From positions 1 to 64,000 of IMG/VR virus record IMGVR_UViG_3300010371_000036: a DNA stretch of 64,000 nucleotides; one strand, given 5' to 3'. Made by a program: the position numbers and the translations under genes. Under the pieces are notes generated by a model. The model had not been told where the DNA came from. It saw only the letters and a list, made by a program, of their open reading frames with translations, and did not search any database. Positions 1 to 8,701 of the stretch are shown here, one piece after another; position 1 is the first letter of the stretch, and the number at the start of each line of letters is the position of its first letter. Source of the DNA: a virus.

Positions 1-959
1 GGCGCGGGGACCGGAGCGGGCGCGAGGGCGAGCGCCCGGACGGAACCCGGGTTCCGTTTCGACCGAACGATCTCCAGGATGAGGTTCCTCGACCGCCCGT
101 GCGCGCGAAAGCCGATCACCGAGTGCCGGTCCGGCTTCGCGCAGAGCTCGCAGCGGTCACACGTCATCCCCGCCGAGGTCTGCGCCGGGCAGACGACGAT
201 CGCCCGCCCCGCCGGCGTCCGGTTCCCCCGGTCCGGCGCGTCCGCCGGCAGGAGGCACACGACCGGGTGGGCGAACTCCTCCCGCCCGGGCGGCCGCGGA
301 CCGAGGAGCGCGTCGGCGTGCTCCGGCGAGTCCGCCGAGAGGTTGACGACGAACCCCCTCCCCCGCGCCCAGCGGTACGCGTCGAGCTGCTCGGGGCGCG
401 AAACCTTGTGCGTATAGGTGAATCCGCGCCGCCCCGCGCTCGCGCGGACGAGGGCGACGAACTTCGCCATGTCGAGCTCCTCGCCGGCGCCGGCGAGGTC
501 TCCCGCCTCGTTGTGCCTCCAGAGCTGGCCCCTCGGCAGGGCGCGGACCTGGAGGAGGAAGTCCTCGAACGCGAGGCCCTCCGCGGCGCCGGAGGAGAGG
601 CGCCGCCAGTGCATCCCGAGGTAGGAGTAGTCGGCGTAGCAGCCGGCGTCGTAGAGCCCGCAGCTCGGGGGGCAGGTCCCGCACTCGGAGATCGAGACCG
701 GGATCGGCCCCGTCTTCGCGTTCTGGCTGACGCGCGTGAAGAAGACCCGCCCGCGCGGCGCCGCGTCCTCGCGCCTCCGGATCCCCGCGAGCTTCTCCTC
801 GACGCTCTTGCCGGCCCAGTTCCCGTAGCGCGCCCGGCACGCGGCGCAGGACCGGACCGGGAGCCCCCGCTTACCGATGAAGGCGTCCGGGTAGGGCTTC
901 TCCTCGTAGCACTGGGCGCAGCGCCGGAGCTCGCCCTCGGGGAGCCGGAGGACGCTCAC
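1..959 (-). CDS. DUF7227-like Cys-rich phage protein (3' end cut by window)
   Basis: The gene starts at a GTG that overlaps the stop of the upstream gene and stays open to the window edge (319 residues visible). It has paired-cysteine motifs at residues 14-17 (CAQC) and 38-41 (CAAC), a CPPSCGLYDAGCYA block near 96-109, then WRHNEAGDL, YTHK, VVNLSA, IVVCPAQTS and CDRCELCAKPDRH. This order of blocks matches, from memory, the phage family DUF7227, common in actinophages and of unknown function. The clustered cysteines suggest metal binding. A copy of the 20-base palindrome lies in frame near the visible end as NPGSV. The family assignment rests on remembered motif order, not a search. Confidence 0.72.
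   Translation of the reverse strand, partial: MSVLRLPEGELRRCAQCYEEKPYPDAFIGKRGLPVRSCAACRARYGNWAGKSVEEKLAGIRRREDAAPRGRVFFTRVSQNAKTGPIPVSISECGTCPPSCGLYDAGCYADYSYLGMHWRRLSSGAAEGLAFEDFLLQVRALPRGQLWRHNEAGDLAGAGEELDMAKFVALVRASAGRRGFTYTHKVSRPEQLDAYRWARGRGFVVNLSADSPEHADALLGPRPPGREEFAHPVVCLLPADAPDRGNRTPAGRAIVVCPAQTSAGMTCDRCELCAKPDRHSVIGFRAHGRSRNLILEIVRSKRNPGSVRALALAPAPVPA
39..58. repeat. 20-bp palindrome, copy 1
   Basis: GACGGAACCCGGGTTCCGTT, differing from the consensus GACGGAACCCGGGTTCCGTC only in the last base. It lies inside the Cys-rich gene, read there as NPGSV. Confidence 0.9.
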
Positions 960-1156
960 TTGAGGACCGAGGCGAGGTAGGCGTCGAGCGCCTTCTTCGC
1001 GTCGAGGAGCGCCTTCCGCGCTTCGACGGTCCTCAGGGAGACCCGGTCTAGCTCCCGCCGCTTCTCTCGCTCCTCCTCGACCGCGACGGCGTCGGCGTTC
1101 ACCGCGTCCTCGAGGGCGGCGGTCAGCTTCTCGATCTCCCCTTCCGTCTTGCTCAT
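956..1156 (-). CDS. Small coiled-coil protein
   Basis: 66 residues, starting MSKTEGEIEK. The sequence is almost entirely Lys/Glu/Ala/Leu-rich helix with heptad spacing, so a coiled coil is likely. The ATG is preceded by the junction motif CGCGGCAT, which lies between the previous stop and this start. The stop overlaps the GTG of the next gene. I do not recognise a family. Confidence 0.7.
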   Translation of the reverse strand: MSKTEGEIEKLTAALEDAVNADAVAVEEEREKRRELDRVSLRTVEARKALLDAKKALDAYLASVLK

Positions 1157-1176
1157 GCCCCGCGGGATGCCGCGCT

Positions 1177-1413
1177 CTACGGCGCGCCTCCGTCGAAGAG
1201 GAGGACCCGCCCGTCGGGGCGGTAGCAGTCGCACGACCGGTATCCGCCGTCCGAGCAGTGGTAGACGCCGCCCGCCGCGGCGCACCCCGCCCGCGCCGCC
1301 GACCAGGCCCGCTGCTTGTACGCGACGAGTCCCGCCGCGAGAGCGAGGACGAGGGCCGCGGCGGCGAACCTCACGGCGGCGGCCCGGCGCCGATCCTCCG
1401 CAAACGAGCTCAC
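1177..1413 (-). CDS. Small membrane protein
   Basis: 78 residues from a GTG that overlaps the stop of the deformylase-like gene (GTGA). After about 14 charged residues there is a hydrophobic span (VRFAAAALVLALAAGLVAY), then a short exported or periplasmic tail with four cysteines (AGCAAAGG, YHC, SCDCY). A signal anchor plus disulphide-bonded tail is plausible. No family recognised. Confidence 0.65.
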   Translation of the reverse strand: MSSFAEDRRRAAAVRFAAAALVLALAAGLVAYKQRAWSAARAGCAAAGGVYHCSDGGYRSCDCYRPDGRVLLFDGGAP

Positions 1414-1922
1414 GCCCGCCCCCGCGTCCGCTGGATGCGGACCTTCCGGAGGAAGGGGCCCTTGGCGAACGTGTGGATCCGGTCGAGGAAGATCTTCCCG
1501 TCGAGCGACTCGATCCCCTGCCACACCGCGCGGGCCCCGGACGCCCCGCACTCGACCTCCTCGCGCTTGCCGTCGAGGCGACGGAACTCGACGGTCAGCT
1601 TCCGCGGGAAGCTCAAACGCTCCGGGACGCAGGCGAAGGAGGCGCACGCCGAGAGCTCGAGGCTCTCGTCCGCGTGGCTCCGGATCCGGGGGTTGCAGAG
1701 GATCGAGTTGCCCCGCGGCGTCCGGAGGACGAGCATCCGCCAGGCCGGGTCGAAGTCGAGCTGCGTCGTCGCCAGGACGTCGACGTTCTCGAAGTAGCCG
1801 ATCGCCTCGGCGAGGAGCTCGCCGAGCTCCCGGATCTGCGGCGTCCCGAACGCGTCCGCCGGGAGCTCGGTCGCCCGGCGGCGCAGGCGCATCTCGTCCT
1901 CGGGGAAGTAGAGGACCCTCAC
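1410..1922 (-). CDS. Peptide deformylase homologue lacking the metal site
   Basis: 170 residues from GTG 1922, which overlaps the FkbM stop. The N-terminus VRVLYFPEDEMRLRRR matches the usual deformylase opening. Motif 1 (G-LAATQ) appears as VLATTQLD at 49-56. Motif 2 (EGCLS) appears as SACAS at 91-95, keeping the Cys. Motif 3 (QHExDHL-GK-F-D) appears as WQGIESLDGKIFLD at 134-147. Aligned on the shared LxGKxFxD, the first zinc His is Gln135, the catalytic Glu is Gly136 and the second His is Ser139. The fold should be retained, but classical deformylase chemistry looks impossible. A pseudoenzyme or a binding role is inferred. It sits in the glycosyltransferase operon. Confidence 0.82.
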   Translation of the reverse strand: MRVLYFPEDEMRLRRRATELPADAFGTPQIRELGELLAEAIGYFENVDVLATTQLDFDPAWRMLVLRTPRGNSILCNPRIRSHADESLELSACASFACVPERLSFPRKLTVEFRRLDGKREEVECGASGARAVWQGIESLDGKIFLDRIHTFAKGPFLRKVRIQRTRGRA

Positions 1923-2743
1923 GGGCGCACCCAGACGGTCGGGCCGAAGGACTCCGTCTCCGGGGGCGCCTTGACGCAGCGGAAGCCCGCCGCGCCCGCG
2001 ATCTCGAAGACCGCCCGCCGGAGCTCGAGCGAGTGGTACTCGACGAGGAGCGCCCGGCAGAACTCGAGCTGGAGGTACCCGGCGAGGATCTCCACCTCCG
2101 CCCCCTCGGCGTCGATCTTCAGGACGTCGCAGGGCGGGAGCTCGCTCGGGTCGACGCCGTTGACCCGCCGCGCGCACGTGTCGGTCGCCGGCGCGAGGTG
2201 GTAGGCGCCCCAGTCCTCGCAGCCGTTGATCCGCGGCGCCGGGTCGGTCGTTACCGCAGCACGGACGAGGACCGCGTCGATGCGCCCCGGCCGCCCGAGG
2301 AACGGCCGGAGGTTCTCCTCGTAGACGTCCGCCGCCTCCGCGTGAGGCTCGTAGCCGAAGACGCAGCCGCCCGGCCAGCGCTTCAGGGCCCAGGCGGAGA
2401 AGGCGCCCCAGCCCGCGCCGACGTCGATGACCGTGAGCGGCCCGATCGGCAGCTCCGGGTGGTCGTACTCGCCCTCGAAAACCTGCCGAGAGATCTGCTC
2501 GCAGACCTCCCGGGTCCTCGGGTGCGCCGTCGTCGGGATCTTGAACGGCCCGAGCGGGCCCTCGATCGTCACTTCCATCGCCCTCTCCTCCATCTCCGGG
2601 AGCGTCTCGCGCTCCGCCCTCTCTGCCACGTCTCTCCGAACGTACTCGACGCCACCCTCCCCCGGCTCCTCGTAACCGACGAACGCCTCGGAGCTCGGTG
2701 GCTCGAACTCGAGGCGGACGTAGAGCCGAGGGGGGAAATTCAC
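1919..2743 (-). CDS. FkbM-family SAM-dependent methyltransferase
   Basis: 274 residues from GTG 2743 (GTGA overlap with the glycosyltransferase stop). The Rossmann motif I is VIDVGAGWGAFS and the FkbM-typical block is DVLKIDAEGAEVEIL. FkbM enzymes O-methylate sugars or polyketides and often accompany glycosyltransferases. Here the gene follows two giant glycosyltransferases in one transcript, so methylation of a sugar they add is the natural inference. The acceptor (virion protein, host surface glycan or modified DNA) cannot be told from sequence. Confidence 0.85.
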   Translation of the reverse strand: MNFPPRLYVRLEFEPPSSEAFVGYEEPGEGGVEYVRRDVAERAERETLPEMEERAMEVTIEGPLGPFKIPTTAHPRTREVCEQISRQVFEGEYDHPELPIGPLTVIDVGAGWGAFSAWALKRWPGGCVFGYEPHAEAADVYEENLRPFLGRPGRIDAVLVRAAVTTDPAPRINGCEDWGAYHLAPATDTCARRVNGVDPSELPPCDVLKIDAEGAEVEILAGYLQLEFCRALLVEYHSLELRRAVFEIAGAAGFRCVKAPPETESFGPTVWVRP

Positions 2744-5124
2744 CAGACCCTCCGGCGCGGGTAAAGCGCGACCGCCTTGACGAGAACGCCCGAGAACTCA
2801 CTCTCCAACTCGCTCGCGGACGGAACCCGGGTTCCGTCCTTCCGGAGGTTCTCCCAGATCGCCCGATCGAGCGCCCGCGCCTTCTCCGTAAACGTGAAGC
2901 CGCGGGCCCACTCCATCGTCTTCGTCGCCTCCGGGACCGTCGTCCGGAACCGCCCCGTCCACTCGAGCGAAGCGACGACGTTGTCGACGAACTCCTCCGG
3001 CATCGTCGGGCGGAGCCGCGGCAGACGGAGGTCCCGCCTGTAGACGTCACCGAGCGCGTCCCGCTCGTAGTAGACGACCGAGACGCCGATCGCGAGGCAC
3101 TCCATCATCGAGACCGAGAACGTCTCGCACGGCATCGGCGGGTCGAGCGGGAACGGGAAGACGCTCGCCTCGGAGAGCTCCCGGAGGACCTCCGCCCGCG
3201 AGAGGTTCCCGAGGAACCGGACGGCGCTCATCTCGGGTCGGATCGGGGCGATCGTCTTCAGAACCCGATCGGTGCGGAGTCCCTGCCGGCACGCCTTCCC
3301 CGCGTAGTGGGTGAGCCAGCCGGCGACGTCGCCGACGACGTGGAGCGTCGCCTCGGGGAACCGGCGGACGATCTCCGGCCACGCCTCGAGGAGCTCGTGA
3401 AGCCCCCGACTCGCGCTCGTGTGGTAGACGCAGCGGCCGCGGACCGGGCGGTAGTCCGGGAGGTCCGGCTGGATCGCGTTCGGCATCACGTACCAGGGCG
3501 CCTCCCCGTCGTAGACCGTCCGGAGCGCGTCGGCCGCGTACCGGCTCGGCGCGAGGTTCACGTCGGTCCACTCGAACGCGCCCGGGTGCGGGACCTGGAA
3601 CGTGTGGTGCGAGGCGACCCGGAGGCAGCCGGAGACGCCGACGAGCGGACTCGTATCGTAGTACGCGACAAGGACGTCGCGATCGCCGTCCTTGTCGAAC
3701 TCGGAGAGCGGACGGTAATCGGCCCCTCCGACGTCCGTCTTCCCCGTCCACTTGAACGTCGAGTACGCCCGGACCTCGTAGCCGAACTTCGGGAGCTCCC
3801 GCACCAGGCCCATGAAGCCCGCCCGGCAGCCGCCGCCAGAGTTCGAGTCGAAGGGCCTGTTGACGTCGATCGGCTCCGGGCCGGACGCGTACGGCGTCAG
3901 CACGAGGTCGATCCGCGCCTTCGCCTTCACCTCGGCGCGGACGCTCGGCGCCGGCGCCCGCTTCGCCGCGACCCCCTCGACGAGGTAGCCCTCGAGCCTC
4001 TTCGCGAGCACGCGCCAGTCGTGCCTCCGCGCGTGCTCCGCCCCGATGTCCGCCACCTTAAGCCGGAGCTCCTGACTCTGGAGAGCCCCGACGACGAGCG
4101 TCCGGAAACTATCCATCCGCTCCCCGACCGGGTGCCGGACGACCGCCGCCGCGTTCCCGTGGACCTCCTCGAGGCAGTCCGCCGAGGAGATGACCGGGAA
4201 GGCGCCGGCGGCGCACGCCTCGAGCGTCGCGACCGAGAACGTCTCGGTGAACGCGAGCGGCGCGCACGGGTAGGCGAAGACCTCCGCCTCGCAGAGCTCC
4301 TTGACGAGCTGTCGGTGCGAGACCCCGCCGACGCGCGTGACGCCGTGCCCCTCGAGCCGCCGGAGCGCGTGCCGGATGTAGAGCGCCCGGCGCGTGCACT
4401 CGTGGTCGACCGGACCCCCGAACCGCTTCGAGGGGTCGCAGTGGTAGGCGAGCCACGTCTCGAGGCTCTGGTAGTAGATCCGAAGCTCCGCGTTCGGGAC
4501 CGCCGCCCGGATCTCCGGCCAGACCTGGAGGAGGAGGTGAAGGCCCCGGTCCGGCGAGGACGTGTACGCGACCCGCCCGGGGACCTTCTGCTTCAGTGCG
4601 CCGCGGAACTGCTCCGGGTAGCACCCGTTCGGCAGCACCCGGAACTTCGCCCGGGCCGCCTCCGGGAGCGGCCCCGCGACGTGCGCCTTCGCCGTCTCGC
4701 TCGGGACGAGGTAGAGGTCGACGAACGCGTCGAAGCCCGCCGTCTCGTACTCGAAGGAGTCGATCCCGAAGGAGGCGACCTGGCGGTTGACGACCCGGAG
4801 CGCGCCCGCCGGCGCCTCCCGAAGCGCGTTCGGGTTCGACGTCGCGATGACGGCGTCCCACGCTACGCCCTTGCTCCCGATGTCCCAGGCGGAGAAGTCG
4901 AGGACCTGAACCCCGTCGTACGACGCACCCTCCTCGCCGACCGCGTGGCAGTAGAGCGTCACCTCGTGGCCGAGCGCCGCGAGCTCCTTCGCGTAGTAGA
5001 GGCAGACGAGGTCCGTCCCGGTCAGCCCCGCCTTCCCGCCCTCGAGGTCATCGAAGTCGAGCGGCGCCCGGTGCTGCCCGAAGGCGACGGGCGCGTAGAG
5101 AAAAGCGATCTTGAGCTTGTTCAC
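2740..5124 (-). CDS. Tandem GT-B (GT4-like) glycosyltransferase, two catalytic units
   Basis: 794 residues from GTG 5124 (GTGA overlap). Two GT-B halves are present. The first opens KLKIAFLYAPVAFG and carries the GT4 E-x7-E segment TETFSVATLE; the second begins near residue 390 (IDLVLTPYASGPEP) and carries CETFSVSMME. Both halves share a YTSSPDRGLH / YHTSASRGLH block and a following WPEI segment, so the gene looks like an internal duplication. A palindrome copy is read in frame near the C-terminus as DGTRVPS. It likely transfers sugars from nucleotide donors in the cytoplasm; substrate unknown. Confidence 0.85.
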   Translation of the reverse strand: MNKLKIAFLYAPVAFGQHRAPLDFDDLEGGKAGLTGTDLVCLYYAKELAALGHEVTLYCHAVGEEGASYDGVQVLDFSAWDIGSKGVAWDAVIATSNPNALREAPAGALRVVNRQVASFGIDSFEYETAGFDAFVDLYLVPSETAKAHVAGPLPEAARAKFRVLPNGCYPEQFRGALKQKVPGRVAYTSSPDRGLHLLLQVWPEIRAAVPNAELRIYYQSLETWLAYHCDPSKRFGGPVDHECTRRALYIRHALRRLEGHGVTRVGGVSHRQLVKELCEAEVFAYPCAPLAFTETFSVATLEACAAGAFPVISSADCLEEVHGNAAAVVRHPVGERMDSFRTLVVGALQSQELRLKVADIGAEHARRHDWRVLAKRLEGYLVEGVAAKRAPAPSVRAEVKAKARIDLVLTPYASGPEPIDVNRPFDSNSGGGCRAGFMGLVRELPKFGYEVRAYSTFKWTGKTDVGGADYRPLSEFDKDGDRDVLVAYYDTSPLVGVSGCLRVASHHTFQVPHPGAFEWTDVNLAPSRYAADALRTVYDGEAPWYVMPNAIQPDLPDYRPVRGRCVYHTSASRGLHELLEAWPEIVRRFPEATLHVVGDVAGWLTHYAGKACRQGLRTDRVLKTIAPIRPEMSAVRFLGNLSRAEVLRELSEASVFPFPLDPPMPCETFSVSMMECLAIGVSVVYYERDALGDVYRRDLRLPRLRPTMPEEFVDNVVASLEWTGRFRTTVPEATKTMEWARGFTFTEKARALDRAIWENLRKDGTRVPSASELESEFSGVLVKAVALYPRRRVW
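2819..2838. repeat. 20-bp palindrome, copy 2
   Basis: Perfect copy inside the tandem glycosyltransferase gene, about 80 bases before its stop, read as DGTRVPS. Confidence 0.95.
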
Positions 5125-7778
5125 GTTCCGACCTCCCGGTGCTCCCGGTACTCCGGGAGGCGTCCCATACCCGCGTCGATCATCAGGTCCTCGAAGAGCG
5201 CGTCCCACTGCTCGGCGACGCCGTCCCAGCGGAACGCGCGGAGCGCCTCCTCGCGCGTCTCCTCGCGCGTGTGGCCGCGGAACTGCCCCGGCACCGGGTC
5301 GTCGAAGTAGAGCGCCCCGACCGCCGCCTCGACGAACTTCTCCTGGTACTCCGCGGAGACCCAGTCCCCCTCGACGAGGCGGCCGTAGTCCCCGACCGTC
5401 TCCGGGAGCGCCCCGACCGGCGAGGTGACGATCCGGAGGCCCGCGGCGCGCGCCTCCATCGCGCTCATGCAACTCGTCTCCGGGTACCAAGTCGGGTAGA
5501 GCCACGCGCCGGCGGAGCACATCGCGGCGGCGAGCTTCTTCCGCGGGACGCGCCCGTGGTACCTCACGCCGAAGGAGCCCATACGGGCCATCGACCGCTG
5601 GATCACCTCGACGAGGAACCGGTGCTGCTGGTCCTTCGACTCCCCCGCCTGGAGCTTCCAGCCCTCGAAGGAGTAGTAGACGTCGAGCGTCGCCTCCGGG
5701 ACCCGCGAACGGATCGCCGGCCACATCTCGAGCAGCGCGCCGAGGCCGCGGTCCGGCGAGGAGCAGTAGATCGCCTTGTGCCGGTCGCGCGGAGGGTAAA
5801 CCGCGTTCGGCGAGTAGAGCGCCGGGTCGACGCCGTTGCGCGTGACGAAGACCTGGCTCTCCGGGATCCCGTGCTCGCGGACGAGGTTCCCCTTGTGCCA
5901 CTCCGAGAGCGCGAGGAACCGGTCGGCGAGGAGCGAGTACTCGTAGGTCATCCCGATCGCGGTCGTGTCGTGGCACCACATCAGGCGCGCCTTCGCCTCC
6001 CCCTGGGCGAGCAGGGGGGCGAGGCGCCAGGCGACGAGGACGTCGACCTTCGGCCGGAGGTCCGGCGTCCAGGTGACGTAGTCGACGTCGCCGGCGAACG
6101 TCCCCTCCTCCCCGGGCGCGCCGTAGACGGTCACGCGGTGACCCATCTTCCCGAGACGGCGCGCGAGCTCGACGACCGCCGTCTCGCTCCCGCCGTGCCC
6201 GTACCGCTCGACGAGGTCGGGGTTCCAGGGCTCGCGGGCGGGCCCGCACATGAACGCCACCGAGAACGCCTTCGAGGGGAATCGGAACTGACCGCTCAGC
6301 GTCGCGACGCCGATAGGCGTCGGGGCACCTTTCCACAACGGACGGAACCCGGGTTCCGTCTTCGGCGGTTCCATCGGGAGACCGGCGATCGCCCGGACCT
6401 GCATCTCCCGCCGCGCATCCGGCGTCAGGGCCGAGGCCATCTTCCCCAGGTACGCGTCGTCGTGGTGGGGCGCCGGGACGGGCGCGCTAAGGATCCCCTC
6501 ACCCGCCCGGAACGTCGTCGCCTTCCCGGACGGAACCGATCGGGAGACGCGGACGCTCACCTTCGCCTCGCCCGCCATGAACTTCGGGTCCGCCCCGGCC
6601 CCCGGGAGCACCCTCGACGCCTTCGCCGGCGCACAGAGCTTCGCCGTCGTGTAGCGCTTCAGGGCGAAGCGGAGCTGGGGGTGGTCCGGCACCGCCTCGA
6701 GCGCCCGCTCGGTCGCGCGGATGGCCGTGTCCCACTCCCCCTCGACCTCGGCGGCGGTCCGGATCAGGTCGTGGATGAAGAACGCGCGGTCCGCCGGATT
6801 GCGCCCGATCGGCGTCCGGGTCTCCGGCGCCGCGAGCGCGTTGAAGCCGTGCGCGATCACGTCGAACATCGCATCCGGCTCGCCGAGGAGGGTCCCGCGG
6901 AGCATCGCGAACCGCGCCCGCGCGTACTCGACCTCGAACGCCCCCGGCGCGTACCTCTCCGCCCGGTCGACCCAGTCGCGCGCCCGGTCGAGCCCCGCGC
7001 GCCCGACGTCCGCCGAGAACGCGCAGTCCGCGGCGCGCAGGCACGCGAGGGCCTGCTCCTCCGGCCAATTCGAGAACCCTACGTGCTCGGCGAAGTGCCC
7101 CTCCGCCTCCCGGTACCGGTGGGCGCGGTGGAGCTCGAAGCCGAGGTTGATGTGCGTCCAGGCGTCGAGGTGCCCGGCCGCGTACCACTTCTCGAGGATG
7201 GCGAGCGAGCGGCTCCGGGCCCCCGTCTCCGTCCGCTTGTGGACCCAGCGGACGTCCTTCATCCAGTAGTCGAGGCCCGGGTCGTAGCCGCCGGCTTGCT
7301 TCGTCAGCCCCTCGTGCGTCGGGTGCTCCCAGACCCAGGAGCCGTCGTTCGGGACGAGCCGCTCGCGCCACTGCTGCCGGGTGACCAGGCCCGTCGTCGG
7401 GTCGAACTCGTAGTCGTACGGCGCGATGAGGCGCGCCGCCGCCGCGCGGCGGTCCCCGAGCTTCGCGTTCGCCTCGCGGATCTCCCGCGCGATGTGCTCC
7501 GCCCCGACGACGACGTCGTCCGTATCCATCCACATGATGTACGGCTGGGTCGCGAGCTCAAAAGAGATGTTCCGCGTGTACGCGAAGTCGTCCCTCCACG
7601 AAGAGACCGTCCACGTATCCGCGACCTTCACCGTCCGCGCCTTCGCCTCGGACGGCGCATCGTCGTCGACGACGATGCAGACCTGCTCGACGTACGGGCG
7701 GACCGAGGCGACCGCCTGCTCGAGCAGCGGATCGTCTCGGAAGATCATGCAGAGGGAAACCGGGGCCTTCGTCGTCAT
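5121..7778 (-). CDS. GT2 - TPR-like - GT4 fusion glycosyltransferase
   Basis: 885 residues from ATG 7778 (ATGA overlap). The N-terminal GT-A/GT2 domain has SLCMIFRDD, VVDDD and the metal-binding DTDD near residue 100. A helical, TPR-like middle follows (EAEGHFAEHV, EDALKRY-type spacing). The C-terminal GT4 domain begins near 480 (FSVAFMCGPAREP) with HGGSET, SSPDRGL and an E-x7-E at PETSCMSAME. Palindrome copy 3 falls in the linker before the GT4 domain, read as TEPGFRP. Three-part glycosyltransferases of this kind build or extend glycans on a protein or lipid carrier; the target is unknown. Confidence 0.83.
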   Translation of the reverse strand: MTTKAPVSLCMIFRDDPLLEQAVASVRPYVEQVCIVVDDDAPSEAKARTVKVADTWTVSSWRDDFAYTRNISFELATQPYIMWMDTDDVVVGAEHIAREIREANAKLGDRRAAAARLIAPYDYEFDPTTGLVTRQQWRERLVPNDGSWVWEHPTHEGLTKQAGGYDPGLDYWMKDVRWVHKRTETGARSRSLAILEKWYAAGHLDAWTHINLGFELHRAHRYREAEGHFAEHVGFSNWPEEQALACLRAADCAFSADVGRAGLDRARDWVDRAERYAPGAFEVEYARARFAMLRGTLLGEPDAMFDVIAHGFNALAAPETRTPIGRNPADRAFFIHDLIRTAAEVEGEWDTAIRATERALEAVPDHPQLRFALKRYTTAKLCAPAKASRVLPGAGADPKFMAGEAKVSVRVSRSVPSGKATTFRAGEGILSAPVPAPHHDDAYLGKMASALTPDARREMQVRAIAGLPMEPPKTEPGFRPLWKGAPTPIGVATLSGQFRFPSKAFSVAFMCGPAREPWNPDLVERYGHGGSETAVVELARRLGKMGHRVTVYGAPGEEGTFAGDVDYVTWTPDLRPKVDVLVAWRLAPLLAQGEAKARLMWCHDTTAIGMTYEYSLLADRFLALSEWHKGNLVREHGIPESQVFVTRNGVDPALYSPNAVYPPRDRHKAIYCSSPDRGLGALLEMWPAIRSRVPEATLDVYYSFEGWKLQAGESKDQQHRFLVEVIQRSMARMGSFGVRYHGRVPRKKLAAAMCSAGAWLYPTWYPETSCMSAMEARAAGLRIVTSPVGALPETVGDYGRLVEGDWVSAEYQEKFVEAAVGALYFDDPVPGQFRGHTREETREEALRAFRWDGVAEQWDALFEDLMIDAGMGRLPEYREHREVGT
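6341..6360. repeat. 20-bp palindrome, copy 3
   Basis: Perfect copy inside the three-domain glycosyltransferase, in the linker before its GT4 domain, read as TEPGFRP. Confidence 0.95.
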
Positions 7779-8041
7779 CGATCCTCGCTCTCTTTTCGAA
7801 TCGCGTACCACGTCGCGAGCCACTCGGGGGCGACGTAGCCGCTCCGAGCGAAGTAATTGAAGAACTCGAGCGCCGCCTTCGCGGGGTCCTCCGGGATCGC
7901 CTCCTCCGCGAGGCGCCACGCCTCGCTCTGGATCTCTTGGATCTCCTCCCGGGTGAGGAGCGCCTCGCTCGCCTTCCGGTGCGTGAGCTGAGCGCTCAGG
8001 CAGGCGAGGAAGTAGTCGCGCCGGGTCAAAGCATCCTCCAC
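7775..8041 (-). CDS. Hypothetical protein
   Basis: 88 residues if started at GTG 8041; a TTG at 8029, directly behind GGAGG and overlapping the HNH stop as TTGA, is an equally good start. Helical and acidic, with aromatic motifs (FFNYFARSGYVAPEWLATWY). It ends in an ATGA overlap with the glycosyltransferase start, so it is translationally coupled to that gene. The start region was probably reshaped by insertion of the HNH gene. No family recognised. Confidence 0.6.
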   Translation of the reverse strand: MEDALTRRDYFLACLSAQLTHRKASEALLTREEIQEIQSEAWRLAEEAIPEDPAKAALEFFNYFARSGYVAPEWLATWYAIRKESEDR

Positions 8042-8700
8042 GTTTCACCCAGACGGATCCGCCTGATCGTATTCTTATGGAGCCCGTACGCTCTTGCGAT
8101 CGCGGCGTTCGTCTCGCCATCGTCGATCCGGCGTCGGATGTCGAAGACTTTATCGACGGTCAGCTTTGCCTGGCCGCTCCTCTCCCCCCTCGCAAGTCTC
8201 TCGGGACGGAGTCTCGCAGGGTGAACGTCTCCTCTTAGGAGCCGTTCTGGCTTAGTCCGACTCCCGTTACGATCTCCCCTCGCTAGGCGCTCAGGCTTCG
8301 TTCTTGACCCGTGCCTGTCGCCTCTCGCATTCCGCCCCTTCCGGATCATATCCGCGACATTCTCCCGAGGAGTCCCGATGAACAGGTGGTCTCTACGAAC
8401 GCACCTCCTGTTGTCGCATCGGTGAAGGACCCAATGTCCCACCGGAACCGAGCCCCCGACCGCTACCCACGCGAACACGTGGGCCCCGATTCCCCGACCT
8501 CCTAGCCAGAAATTACCGTACCCGCTCCGCGTCCCTCCGGTCCAAACCCAGCAAGGTCCGAGCTCCGGGCAGTGTGCAGGCGTAGGCCCGTTCTTATCGA
8601 CCCTCATCCAGAACCGACTCGCGGGCGAGACCGAGGCCCTCTTCTCGAGAGAGACCTTTACGCCGGCCGCGATGACCGCGGCTCGCTTCTCCGGCGACAT
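8026..8700 (-). CDS. HNH homing-type endonuclease with PERLARGD repeats
   Basis: 224 residues from ATG 8700, one base after the upstream stop. The N-terminal half has the HNH block: CWVWTGG, GAHVFAW, VLHRCDNRRCVRRDHLFIGT. Then come about four short repeats of the form SRTKPERLARGDRNG, and a C-terminal helix-turn-helix (AKLTVDKVFDIRRRIDDG, then NAAIARAYGL). This layout is typical of free-standing phage homing HNH enzymes. It is inserted cleanly between two genes. Local base composition is less GC-rich than the neighbours (for example 8100-8500), consistent with a separate origin. Confidence 0.85.
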   Translation of the reverse strand: MSPEKRAAVIAAGVKVSLEKRASVSPASRFWMRVDKNGPTPAHCPELGPCWVWTGGTRSGYGNFWLGGRGIGAHVFAWVAVGGSVPVGHWVLHRCDNRRCVRRDHLFIGTPRENVADMIRKGRNARGDRHGSRTKPERLARGDRNGSRTKPERLLRGDVHPARLRPERLARGERSGQAKLTVDKVFDIRRRIDDGETNAAIARAYGLHKNTIRRIRLGETWRML

Positions 8701-8701
8701 C

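Noticed and set aside
99-980. Plus-strand open frames in 1-46.8 kb (for example 99-980, 2698-5310 and 27720-30749)
   Set aside because: Arg/Pro/Leu-rich products without recognisable domains opposite well-supported minus-strand genes. They are expected in DNA of this GC content.
5121-8120. A 999-codon open frame including the three-domain glycosyltransferase
   Set aside because: The part above 7778 is an overlap with other genes on the same strand in shadow composition. ATG 7778 with the ATGA overlap is the true start.
8130-8470. Short direct repeats resembling a CRISPR array
   Set aside because: They encode the in-frame PERLARGDRNG repeats of the HNH enzyme. Repeat units vary and no spacers or cas genes are present.
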